A stretch of DNA of 64,000 bases from Maribacter dokdonensis DSW-8 (GTDB lineage Bacteria > Bacteroidota > Bacteroidia > Flavobacteriales > Flavobacteriaceae), in the NCBI RefSeq assembly GCF_001447995.1, contig NZ_LDPE01000004.1, positions 1-64,000 on the forward strand. The letters run 5' to 3'. The number at the start of each line of letters is the position of its first letter. Within the stretch, counting starts at the first letter, position 1. Of the stretch, positions 54,745-63,671 are shown in pieces. A program made the position numbers and the translations under genes. Below the pieces are notes generated by a model. That model worked only from the letters and a program-made list of their open reading frames with translations, did not search any database and had not been told where the DNA came from.

Positions 54745-57516
54745 ATGATGTTTACAATTATAAAAAGGCTGAAAATTAAAAGTAGAGCAGTAATATGTAC
54801 CAATGTTCTAATAGGATGTATCTCAATATCTTTTGCCCAGAGTACTGAAAAGATACCACTACCGACCAATTTAGAACAAGGCTATCCAAGGTTGTATATT
54901 ACTCAAGACGAGAAAAAAGACCTTCAAAAAACCATTAAAAAAGAAACCTGGGCAAAAGAGGTGTTACAGGGCATTCATAATCGAATTGATACTCATGTAA
55001 AGCGCCATCAATCAGATCCGGAGTGGATGGTTTCAAGACTGCAAATGCATTGGAAAACCAAGGCGACCAACATTTATGTAAACGGGGTAAATTATTCACA
55101 TGCCGATGGTGAAGCACCAGTGCCTACGGTTCGTTTTGTAGGAGCAAGAGATTATACCACTCCCTATGGTAAACCTAATTTAGAAGATATTTTGCCTTAT
55201 ATGGATGACCCAAGGGGATTGTATTTGCCCAATAGAAGTAAAGAGGGCAAACCATTTGAGTGGGTACACCCTGCTAAGACCGGTAGAATTATCTACTCGA
55301 TAAACGAAGAAATAATAGGTCTTGCACGTGATGCCGCCTTCATCAATTGGTTAGAAAATGAAGAGGAGTATGCTAAATTCTCCTTCGATGTTTTTCATAA
55401 ATATATGGAGGGCATGTCATATAGAAGTGAGCCCATAGATTTGTTGAACGGTCACATACAGACCCTTGTAGGTTTTACTAATTTTCAGGTGATACATGAA
55501 AATGTTCTGATTGAAATAGCTGAACTCTATGATTTTTTACATCCGTATATAGAAGCAAAATATCCGCAGCATATTGCCATGTACGATAAAACCATAAAAC
55601 GTTGGACAGACCAGATCATTAAGAACGGTGTACCGCAGAATAATTGGAATTTACACCAAGCAAAAATCATATTGAAAGCTGCAATGGTTTTGCAAGATGA
55701 CCGGTTCTATGAAGACAAAAAAGGCAGGGAATATTACATAGATTATATATTGAACGTAACCTCTGCTCGTCAATGGTCGTTGATCAAATTTATGGATTAT
55801 GGTTATGATAAGGAAAATGGAGTTTGGGCAGAGTGTCCTGGGTATTCTATGGGTGTCACCAAAGATTTAACCCACTTTGTAGAAGACTTCAATAATACCT
55901 TTGATCATAATATTTTACCATACATGCCCATAATGGAAGATGCGGTAAAAATGCTGCCACAGTATCTATTTCCTAATGGGCAAACGGTTGCCTTTGGTGA
56001 TAGTTATTATGGTCCGCTGAGTTCAGAACCAATGAACGATATGATCCGTATTGCCCAGAAGAATAATAATGTAGAGCTAGAAGAGGAATTTACCGCAATG
56101 TACCGCCTATTTGCGGATAATGAAGCAGGGCAAAAGAAAAAGCAAAGAGCCGATATAAGTTCGTTCTTTGCCAGTAAACCGTTAGAAATCAATCCGAAAT
56201 ACAAAAAAGGAAATTTGGACGATTATATTACCCAAACCTTTTATGCTCCTAATGTAAGTTGGCACGTACAGCGCATGGGTAAGGGCAAAAACGGAATGAT
56301 GGTTTCTTTAAATGCATCACTGGGAAATCACATGCATGCAAATGGAATTAACATGGAATTGTACGGAAAAGGATTGGTACAAGGTTCTGATCCAGGTAAA
56401 GGAGCTGGCTATTTACAACCGGTGTATTTGGAGTTTTATTCTCAATTTCCGGCACACAATACGGTCATGGTAGATGGTGTATCATCCTATACCGAAATGC
56501 TCAGCTATCATGCATTTGATTTGATGGGACAATACCCAATTTCAGGACAGAAAGAGGGGTATTACAAAGATATTACCTATTCTGATGTCTATTTCTTGGA
56601 GCCCGAAACGCAAAGCGACCAATCACGTTTGGTAAGTATTGTAAAAACAGGTGAGGAAACAGGATATTACGTTGATATTTTTCGCTCGAAGAAGCAACGC
56701 AAGGGTGATAAATTTCATGACTATTACTACCATAATTTGGGTCAGACCATGAAGGTGATGGATGCGGATGGAAACCCCTTAACACTTTTACCCAGTGAGG
56801 AAATGGGCTTTGCGGGCGGACATTTGTACGCGCTAGATTATATGTGGGATAAAAAATCCGTAAAGTTAGAAGACGACTATCAAGCCGAATGGAAAATAGA
56901 TATGCCAGATAGTGAAGATGATATTTTCATGAACCTTTGGATGAAAGGTACAGAAGGTCGTGAGGTATTCTCCATTAAATCACCACCTAATAAAGGATTT
57001 AAGGGTAACCACGGTTTACCATATGATGTAGATAAAGCCCCTTATTTAACGTTGACGGCAAGACAACATGGCGAGGCTTGGGAGCATCCATTTGTGTCGG
57101 TATATGAACCTTTTACATCTTCCAAAGGAAAAAGTATAGAGAAGATTTCAAGTTTTGAAGACCAAAATAACAGTAAAGGTTTTGTTGGATTAAATATTAC
57201 ACATACCTCTGGAAGAAAAGATTTGGTGTTCTCTACGGTCAATAATCAAACAGCAACTTATGGTGAAGTAAGTACAAATGCTACGTATGCATTGATTGGT
57301 ACAGAGAAAAATGAGAATGTAGTCCTATTTATGGGCAATGGTACACAATTGAAAACAAAAGATTTAGTGATTGCTTCAGTTGAAAAAGGTAATGTGGTTT
57401 TAGAACTGAAAGATGGTAAACTGTATTTACATAATGAAGTTCCTGTAAGTATTACCCAAAATGGCAAGAGTCAACAGTTCAAAGTTGGTGGTTTTAGGGC
57501 GGTTGGTATTGAATAG
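54745..57516 (+). CDS. Heparinase II/III-type polysaccharide lyase, paralogue 2
   Basis: 923 residues, signal peptide in the first ~32. Same layout as the lyase at 38903..41731: N-terminal DPEWMVSRLQMHWKTK and GEAPVPTVRFVGARDYTTPYG, a toroid with GVPQNNWNLHQAK and the sandwich block GNHMHANGINMELYGKG (His529, His531) with SQFPAHNTVMVDG. The two proteins are parallel throughout, so they come from duplication, yet their surface loops differ and they sit in separate blocks. This suggests cleavage of two related uronate linkages or differently substituted regions. Followed after 36 bp by GH95. Confidence 0.88.
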   Translation: MMFTIIKRLKIKSRAVICTNVLIGCISISFAQSTEKIPLPTNLEQGYPRLYITQDEKKDLQKTIKKETWAKEVLQGIHNRIDTHVKRHQSDPEWMVSRLQMHWKTKATNIYVNGVNYSHADGEAPVPTVRFVGARDYTTPYGKPNLEDILPYMDDPRGLYLPNRSKEGKPFEWVHPAKTGRIIYSINEEIIGLARDAAFINWLENEEEYAKFSFDVFHKYMEGMSYRSEPIDLLNGHIQTLVGFTNFQVIHENVLIEIAELYDFLHPYIEAKYPQHIAMYDKTIKRWTDQIIKNGVPQNNWNLHQAKIILKAAMVLQDDRFYEDKKGREYYIDYILNVTSARQWSLIKFMDYGYDKENGVWAECPGYSMGVTKDLTHFVEDFNNTFDHNILPYMPIMEDAVKMLPQYLFPNGQTVAFGDSYYGPLSSEPMNDMIRIAQKNNNVELEEEFTAMYRLFADNEAGQKKKQRADISSFFASKPLEINPKYKKGNLDDYITQTFYAPNVSWHVQRMGKGKNGMMVSLNASLGNHMHANGINMELYGKGLVQGSDPGKGAGYLQPVYLEFYSQFPAHNTVMVDGVSSYTEMLSYHAFDLMGQYPISGQKEGYYKDITYSDVYFLEPETQSDQSRLVSIVKTGEETGYYVDIFRSKKQRKGDKFHDYYYHNLGQTMKVMDADGNPLTLLPSEEMGFAGGHLYALDYMWDKKSVKLEDDYQAEWKIDMPDSEDDIFMNLWMKGTEGREVFSIKSPPNKGFKGNHGLPYDVDKAPYLTLTARQHGEAWEHPFVSVYEPFTSSKGKSIEKISSFEDQNNSKGFVGLNITHTSGRKDLVFSTVNNQTATYGEVSTNATYALIGTEKNENVVLFMGNGTQLKTKDLVIASVEKGNVVLELKDGKLYLHNEVPVSITQNGKSQQFKVGGFRAVGIE

Positions 57517-57552
57517 TATAAAAATTGTAGTGTAGATATTTAAAGAAGTCAA

Positions 57553-60075
57553 ATGAAAAACCAACCAGAATCCTTGAAATTAATGTCGTTATGTTTTTTA
57601 ATGGCATTTTGGACGGTAGCTTTAATGCAGGCTCAAAAAACTGAATCTGACCTTAAACTATGGTATACGGCACCAGCGGCAGATTGGAATGAAGCTTTGC
57701 CAATTGGTAACGGTCGTTTGGCGGCTATGGTTTTTGGGAATCCCATTAACGAGAATATTCAATTGAACGAAAGTACCTTATGGGCTGGCGGTCCGCACCG
57801 TAATGATAATCCAAGGGCAAAAGAATCTTTGTCCAATATACGACAACTCATTTTTGAAGAAGACTATGATCAAGCTCACGGTATCGCTAATCGCGATTTT
57901 ATTTCAAAAACCTCTCATGGCATGCCCTATGAAACGGTGGGGAATTTAAGGTTGAATTTTAAAGACCAAAAAAATTACACCAATTACTACAGGGAATTGG
58001 ATATTGAAAATGCAGTGAATACCACCATGTATTCGGTCAATGGTGTGGAATTTAAAAGAGAGGTTTTTACCTCTTTTACGGATGAGGTCATTGTAATGAG
58101 GTTAACAGCCAATAAAGAAGCTCAAATTAGTTTTACGGCAACTATGGATCGCCCAGAACCGGCTAAAGTTAGGTTGTTTACTGAAAACAGTGATGTTTTG
58201 GTCATGACAGGTTTTGGTAGTGATAATAAGAACAAGCGTTTGCCAGAAGAGTCTGAGCCGGTTAAAGGTGAAGTAGAATTTGATACCAGAATAAAAATTG
58301 TTCCGGAAGGCGGAAAAATAGTTTCAACGGCAAGTGAATTAAAGGTAACAAATGCAAATAGTGTGATGCTGTACATTTCAATAGCTACAAGTTTTGTGGA
58401 CTACAATGATGTAAGTGCAGATGCTCATAAAAAGGCAACAGATTATTTGGCTAAAGTATCCTCTAAAAAATATGATCAATTGTTAAGCCGTCATTCAAAT
58501 TTTTACCAAAAGTATTTTAATAGGGTCTCATTACATTTAGGTAGTACAGATGCGGCAAAAAATCCTACTGATGTTAGAATAAAAGAATTTAGTACCGGTA
58601 TAGATCCATCGCTAGTTGCCCTGTATTTTCAATTTGGCAGGTATTTATTGATTTCATCTTCGCAACCAGGTGGTCAGCCGGCCAACTTACAGGGCTTATG
58701 GAACAACCTATTGGTACCACCTTGGAAAAGTGCCTATACCGTAAATATCAATACAGAAATGAATTACTGGCCTGCTGAGGTTACCAATTTATCTGAAATG
58801 CATGAGCCATTAATTGATATGGTAAAAGATCTTGCAGTAACGGGAAAAGAAACCGCAAAGGTTATGTACGGTGCAGATGGGTGGGTAACCCATCACAATA
58901 CAGATTTATGGAGAATTACCGGTCCTGTAGATGGGGCAACTTGGGGAATGTGGCCAACTGGCGGAACATGGTTAAGTCAGCATTTATTCGATAAATATGA
59001 ATTTAGTGGTGATGTAGCGTATTTAAAAACGGTTTATCCAGCTATGAAAGGTGCCGCTGAGTTTTGTTTGAGTATGTTAACTCCAGAACCTGAAAATGGT
59101 TGGTTGGTAATTTCACCTTCGATATCCCCTGAACATGGACCCAAAAACCGTTCTAAAAATGTATTTATCGCGGCAGGTACTACCATGGATAATCAATTGG
59201 TGTTCGATATGTTGACAAAAACAATAAGAGCGGCAAAATTACTAAGGGTAGATGATAAAATGGTATCTAAAATGCAGTGGGCTTTAGCGAAACTACCTCC
59301 AATGAAAATAGGTCAACATCATCAGCTTCAAGAATGGATGCAAGATTTAGATGACCCCATCGATGATCACCGTCACGTATCTCATTTGTACGGTTTATAT
59401 CCTTCAAATCAAATATCGCCCTATAGAAATCCGGAGTTATTTCAAGGTGCCAAAAATACTTTGATTCAAAGGGGAGACCCATCTACCGGGTGGTCAATGA
59501 ATTGGAAAATTAATTTGTGGGCTAGAATGTTAGATGGCAACCATGCCTATAAATTAATGGGCGATCAAATAAAATTAGTTGGCAGACCAGACTCGCCTAA
59601 AGGCGGAGGTACTTATGCCAATATGCTAGATGCTCACCCGCCATTTCAAATTGATGGTAATTTTGGGTTCACCTCTGGTGTAGCGGAGATGTTGGTTCAA
59701 AGTCATGATGGGGCAATTCACTTATTACCTGCATTACCAGATATATGGGGAAAGGGCAAGGTAATGGGTCTTCGGGCTAGGGGAGGTTTTGAAATCAAGG
59801 AGTTAGAATGGAAAGATGGTAGAGTTGTAAAAGCTATAATCCGATCTAATCTAGGCGGAAACCTTCGTGTAAGAGGGTATGACAAATTGCAGGATCAAAA
59901 CGGTAATGAATTTAAAGTTGCAACCACGGAAAACGTGAATCCGTTTTATCAAGTGCCACAAATTAAAAAGCCCGTCATATCAATAACAAATCCTGAAGAG
60001 CTTATTTTAAAACCTACATTCTTATATGACTTAGCTACAAAAGTTGGGCAAGAAGTTATGCTATTTGCCAAGTAG
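57553..60075 (+). CDS. GH95 alpha-L-fucosidase / alpha-L-galactosidase
   Basis: 840 residues, signal peptide to about residue 27. GH95 blocks are complete: [19 protein letters not shown] and [15 protein letters not shown] at the N-terminal sandwich, then the (alpha/alpha)6 barrel with [50 protein letters not shown], and [18 protein letters not shown], the last carrying the catalytic Asp region. These are inverting enzymes that remove terminal alpha-1,2-linked fucose or L-galactose. Together with GH29 and the GH141-like protein it makes fucose a likely part of the substrate. Last gene before a 167-bp gap. Confidence 0.95.
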   Translation: MKNQPESLKLMSLCFLMAFWTVALMQAQKTESDLKLWYTAPAADWNEALPIGNGRLAAMVFGNPINENIQLNESTLWAGGPHRNDNPRAKESLSNIRQLIFEEDYDQAHGIANRDFISKTSHGMPYETVGNLRLNFKDQKNYTNYYRELDIENAVNTTMYSVNGVEFKREVFTSFTDEVIVMRLTANKEAQISFTATMDRPEPAKVRLFTENSDVLVMTGFGSDNKNKRLPEESEPVKGEVEFDTRIKIVPEGGKIVSTASELKVTNANSVMLYISIATSFVDYNDVSADAHKKATDYLAKVSSKKYDQLLSRHSNFYQKYFNRVSLHLGSTDAAKNPTDVRIKEFSTGIDPSLVALYFQFGRYLLISSSQPGGQPANLQGLWNNLLVPPWKSAYTVNINTEMNYWPAEVTNLSEMHEPLIDMVKDLAVTGKETAKVMYGADGWVTHHNTDLWRITGPVDGATWGMWPTGGTWLSQHLFDKYEFSGDVAYLKTVYPAMKGAAEFCLSMLTPEPENGWLVISPSISPEHGPKNRSKNVFIAAGTTMDNQLVFDMLTKTIRAAKLLRVDDKMVSKMQWALAKLPPMKIGQHHQLQEWMQDLDDPIDDHRHVSHLYGLYPSNQISPYRNPELFQGAKNTLIQRGDPSTGWSMNWKINLWARMLDGNHAYKLMGDQIKLVGRPDSPKGGGTYANMLDAHPPFQIDGNFGFTSGVAEMLVQSHDGAIHLLPALPDIWGKGKVMGLRARGGFEIKELEWKDGRVVKAIIRSNLGGNLRVRGYDKLQDQNGNEFKVATTENVNPFYQVPQIKKPVISITNPEELILKPTFLYDLATKVGQEVMLFAK

Positions 60076-60142
60076 TTTTATGAATTAAAATCAGGTTTGC
60101 TTTGCAATTACTTAAAAACCTTATTTCTAGGCATAATAGGCA

Positions 60143-60152
60143 ATAATTTATA
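60143..60152 (-). promoter_or_regulatory. Candidate HTCS operator before the FAD oxidoreductase unit
   Basis: ATAATTTATA on the plus strand, preceded by GGCA, 91 bp upstream of the start at 60243 and in one of only four large gaps of the plus-strand cluster. Same orientation relative to the downstream gene as the sites before the second lyase and GH88. Confidence 0.5.
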
Positions 60153-60242
60153 GAAGTTGAATAATAAGAGATACATGTTTTATTCAATAAAGAATAAACT
60201 TGTATAGATCAATAATCAACAACTTTTAATTCATTCTTACCT

Positions 60243-61931
60243 ATGTGGAATTTTTTATCGAACACTTCAATTTTCAAGTCCATTGTTTGTGCATTTTTGC
60301 TGATCCAAATAGCATGCGCACCAAATAATGAAAAGAATATAGATGCAGAAGTGGTTATTTATGGTGGCACATCTGCAGCAATTGCTACAGCGGTACAATT
60401 GGCAAGAATGAATAAATCGGTCATTATTGTATGTCCGGAAACCCATATAGGCGGTCTCTCATCTAGCGGACTAGGATTTACCGATCTGGGAAATAAGGAA
60501 GTCATTGGGGGTATTTCAAAAGAGTTTTATCAAGAAGTATACAAACACTACCAGAATAAAGAAGCTTGGAACTGGCAACCAAGAGAGGAATATGGTAATG
60601 AAGGGCAAGGCACCACCGCCATAGATGATGAGCTCAAGACCATGTGGACATTTGAGCCCCATGTTGCTGAACAAATTTTTGAGCAATTTGTAAGGGAGCA
60701 TAACATTACCATACATCGCAATAAATGGCTAGATAGGGAAAAAGGTGTAGAAGTCGAGAACGGAGTGATCAAATCTATTACCATGCTGAACGGGGAGAAT
60801 TATAAAGCCAAGATTTTTGTTGATGCCACTTATGAAGGAGATTTAATGGCTGCCGCAGGTGTAAATTACCACGTTGGTAGAGAAGCTAATAGTGTTTATG
60901 GTGAGGAATGGAACGGTGTACAAAAAGGAATTTACCACCACAGCCACAACTTTCAACAGTTGAATATTAGTCCGTATGTAATACCCGGCGATTCTACTAG
61001 TGGAGTACTTCCTAGGATATCAACAGCACCACCGGGTGAAAATGGTTCAGGAGATGAAGGGGTGCAGGCTTATAATTATAGATTATGCACTACTAACGCA
61101 GAAGGCAATGTGGTTCCTTTTGAGAAGCCTGAGAATTATGATCCAGCACAATATGAATTGCTGAGAAGAGTATTTGAAGGTGGTAGATATTCCATGTTCG
61201 GAGGGGGCAAGATTCCCAATAAAAAGCGCGATGTTAATAACGTAGGACCGTTCAGCTCTGATAATATTGGAATGAATTATGACTATCCGGAAGCATCTTA
61301 TGAAAGGAGAAAGGAAATTTTACAAGAGCATATAGACTATCACAAAGGTTTGCTTTATTTCTGGGGTCATGATGAAAGTGTGCCAGAACGGTTTAGGACA
61401 AGCATAAAAAAGTGGGGTCTTGCCAAAGATGAGTTTGTGGACAACGGTCATTGGCCCTACCAAATTTACGTTCGCGAAGCAAGGAGGATGATCGGGGAAT
61501 TTGTCATGACGGATAATGAGATACTTGGAAAAAAGAAAGTATTAAAACCTATAGGTATGGGCTCCTATGCCATGGATTCACATAACGTTCAACGCTATAT
61601 AACCAAAGAAGGCTATGTGCAAAACGAAGGTGATTTGGGTATAGAGCCAGACGCTCCCTATCAAATACATTTAGGTACAATATTGCCAAAGCAGAAAGAA
61701 TGTAAAAATTTATTGGTTCCTGCTGCAGTCTCTAGTTCGCATATTGCCTTTGGGTCCATAAGAATGGAGCCTGTATTTATGATTTTAGGTCAGAGTGCCG
61801 GTACCTTGGCAGGAATGGCCATAGATGGGGAGAAAAATATTCATGATGTTGCATATTCTGCTTTAAAGCAGCAATTGATTAAAGACGGCCAGGTGTTGGA
61901 ATATCACGGACCAGATGATGAAGCTAAATGA
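60243..61931 (+). CDS. FAD-dependent oxidoreductase (PF12831-like, lipoprotein)
   Basis: 562 residues, lipoprotein signal ending IQIACAP (Cys26). The FAD-binding fold begins DAEVVIYGGTSAAIATAVQLARM (shown here in two parts: EVVIYGGTSAA and IATAVQLARM), then CPETHIGGLSSSGLGFTDLG, and a late IHLGTILPKQKECKNLL ... LGQSAGTLAG block. Such proteins are often annotated as xanthan-lyase-associated oxidoreductases and occur in many PULs; the substrate is unknown but is probably a sugar or uronate in the periplasm. The 4-bp overlap with the SGNH gene and the following DUF1080 gene form a three-gene unit. Confidence 0.85.
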   Translation: MWNFLSNTSIFKSIVCAFLLIQIACAPNNEKNIDAEVVIYGGTSAAIATAVQLARMNKSVIIVCPETHIGGLSSSGLGFTDLGNKEVIGGISKEFYQEVYKHYQNKEAWNWQPREEYGNEGQGTTAIDDELKTMWTFEPHVAEQIFEQFVREHNITIHRNKWLDREKGVEVENGVIKSITMLNGENYKAKIFVDATYEGDLMAAAGVNYHVGREANSVYGEEWNGVQKGIYHHSHNFQQLNISPYVIPGDSTSGVLPRISTAPPGENGSGDEGVQAYNYRLCTTNAEGNVVPFEKPENYDPAQYELLRRVFEGGRYSMFGGGKIPNKKRDVNNVGPFSSDNIGMNYDYPEASYERRKEILQEHIDYHKGLLYFWGHDESVPERFRTSIKKWGLAKDEFVDNGHWPYQIYVREARRMIGEFVMTDNEILGKKKVLKPIGMGSYAMDSHNVQRYITKEGYVQNEGDLGIEPDAPYQIHLGTILPKQKECKNLLVPAAVSSSHIAFGSIRMEPVFMILGQSAGTLAGMAIDGEKNIHDVAYSALKQQLIKDGQVLEYHGPDDEAK

Positions 61932-62677
61932 GAATAAGTACAGGACATATTGTTTTCATCATATTGTTAATTACATCTTCAATATCAACCTATGCTCAAG
62001 TAATAAATGCAGGAGTGAGAGGTAATACTGCAGTAGATCTTTTAGAAAGATTAAATGATGATGTATTGATTAAATCTCCAGATTTGGTGATAGTAATGGT
62101 TGGTACAAATGATATGCTGAATTCTAAAAAGTTGGTTTCATATCACGCGTATGAGGATTATTTAGAGCGCATTGTCATACGCATAAAGCAAATGAAAAGT
62201 AACGTTGTGCTTATGACATCTCCACCGGCAGATTCTGTCTATTTATTTAAAAGACATGATAAGAAGTTGTTTAAAGAATCGCCTAATGTGAAGTTGGATA
62301 GTGCACGAAATAGGGTTCATCATGTGGCAAAAAAATTATCGGTGCATTATTTGGATTTATTTCAGGTTTTTAATGATATGAATTTGCCCAAGCATAACAG
62401 CGATTTATTTTTTAAGAATAGTAGCAATAGTGGAGCTGCGGACGGCGTGCATCCTACGGCATTGGGCTATCGGTTTATTGGAGAATTTGTATTTCGATAT
62501 TTAAAGGAAAACCTGTTATTGAAAAATCCACAAAAGATTATTTGTTTAGGCGATTCTATTACCTATGGCAGCGGAATGGTTGGTAGAGGAACAGCTATGG
62601 GAGATACGTATCCTGCAGTCCTTCAGGATTTTATAAATAATGAATACAACAGTATAAATAGACCAAGTAAAAACTGA
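61928..62677 (+). CDS. Circularly permuted SGNH/GDSL hydrolase
   Basis: 249 residues, signal peptide to about residue 24. All SGNH blocks are present but rotated. Directly after the signal peptide comes block II (NAGVRGNTAVDLL, Gly32), then block III (MVGTNDM, Asn61) and block V (DGVHPTALGYRFIG, Asp172 and His175). Block I with the nucleophile, IICLGDSITYGSG (Ser210) followed by TAMGDTYPAVLQDF, is at the C-terminus, whereas it is N-terminal in normal members. The frame is intact with no room for another block I. Likely an esterase that deacetylates the glycan. It overlaps the FAD oxidoreductase by 4 bp and lies 4 bp before DUF1080. Confidence 0.88.
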   Translation: MRISTGHIVFIILLITSSISTYAQVINAGVRGNTAVDLLERLNDDVLIKSPDLVIVMVGTNDMLNSKKLVSYHAYEDYLERIVIRIKQMKSNVVLMTSPPADSVYLFKRHDKKLFKESPNVKLDSARNRVHHVAKKLSVHYLDLFQVFNDMNLPKHNSDLFFKNSSNSGAADGVHPTALGYRFIGEFVFRYLKENLLLKNPQKIICLGDSITYGSGMVGRGTAMGDTYPAVLQDFINNEYNSINRPSKN

Positions 62678-62681
62678 TAAA

Positions 62682-63506
62682 ATGAAAAAAAGGAGAATGC
62701 GCCAATTACTACTTGTTTTGCTCATATTAATGGTAAATGTGAATTTCATCAATGGGCAATATCACAAGAAATTAGAGGAAGGTTTTGTACAACTGTTCAA
62801 TGGTAAAAATTTTGATGGCTGGCATCTCAAATTAAAAAAAGGTGATAGTATCATGGCAAAAGAAGTATACGCTATAGAAGATGGTATGGTACATGTTTTT
62901 AAGGATATGCCAGATAGTTTAAATCTAAACACGGGAGAAAATGCCACTCATGGTTTATTCTATACTAATAAGAAGTATAGTAAGTACATACTTAGGTTTG
63001 AATATAAATGGGGAGAGAAAATCACCAATAATTTTGATGAATGGCAGTATGATGCGGGCTGCTATTACCATGTTTTTGATGATAAAGTGTGGCCTAAGGG
63101 TTTGGAATATCAGGTTCGATATAACCATATTACCGAAAGAAACCATACAGGCGATTTTTGGGGTGCTGGTGTAAGTTTAGATTGGACAGCTACTGAAGAT
63201 GGCAAAACATTTTTATTGCCCAAAGATGGAGGTAAGGAAATGCGTAATATGAAAAATGAAATTTATGGGTATGCATCTCCCAAATATAATGCCTTGAACG
63301 GAAAATGGAATCAGTGCGAAATTATTGTAATGGGCAATGTATATACCATTCACAAGTTAAATGGTAAAATTGTGAATATGGGCACTAACCTTTCGGTGGA
63401 GGAAGGTATCATCGGTTTTCAATCGGAAACGGCAGAAATATTTTATCGAAACATAGAAATCAAAGAATTCGATAAGGTTATTCCAATTGAAAAATTTCTA
63501 AATTAA
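62682..63506 (+). CDS. DUF1080 / 3-keto-disaccharide hydrolase domain protein
   Basis: 274 residues, signal peptide to about residue 25. The concanavalin-like DUF1080 fold shows GFVQLFNGKNFDGWHL at the start, RFEYKWGEK, an NHxTGDFWG segment and FQSETAEIFYRNIEIKEF at the end. DUF1080 proteins include 3-keto-glycoside hydrolases/lyases that cut glycosides after oxidation at C3. Here the gene is cotranscribed with an FAD oxidoreductase, which may, but need not, be the oxidising partner. Last gene of the three-gene unit. Confidence 0.85.
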   Translation: MKKRRMRQLLLVLLILMVNVNFINGQYHKKLEEGFVQLFNGKNFDGWHLKLKKGDSIMAKEVYAIEDGMVHVFKDMPDSLNLNTGENATHGLFYTNKKYSKYILRFEYKWGEKITNNFDEWQYDAGCYYHVFDDKVWPKGLEYQVRYNHITERNHTGDFWGAGVSLDWTATEDGKTFLLPKDGGKEMRNMKNEIYGYASPKYNALNGKWNQCEIIVMGNVYTIHKLNGKIVNMGTNLSVEEGIIGFQSETAEIFYRNIEIKEFDKVIPIEKFLN

Positions 63507-63525
63507 AAGTAACTCATAAATGCTT

Positions 63526-63555
63526 ATAATTTATATGGAATGAACTATAAATTAT
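63526..63555. promoter_or_regulatory. Inverted pair of candidate HTCS operators before the sulfatase
   Basis: ATAATTTATA (63526..63535) and TATAAATTAT (63546..63555) are mirror copies with centres 20 bp apart, 117-147 bp before the sulfatase start. This is the only place where the two copies face each other; upstream of susC they are in direct repeat. Confidence 0.55.
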
Positions 63556-63671
63556 ATCGCATAGCTATATTAAAAATTACGTCGATATAAGATCCATAAT
63601 TCAGCAGTTCTATTGTTGTTGGTAAGTTGAACTAGGGGACAGATCTTGATGAAATTAAATGAAATCAAAGA

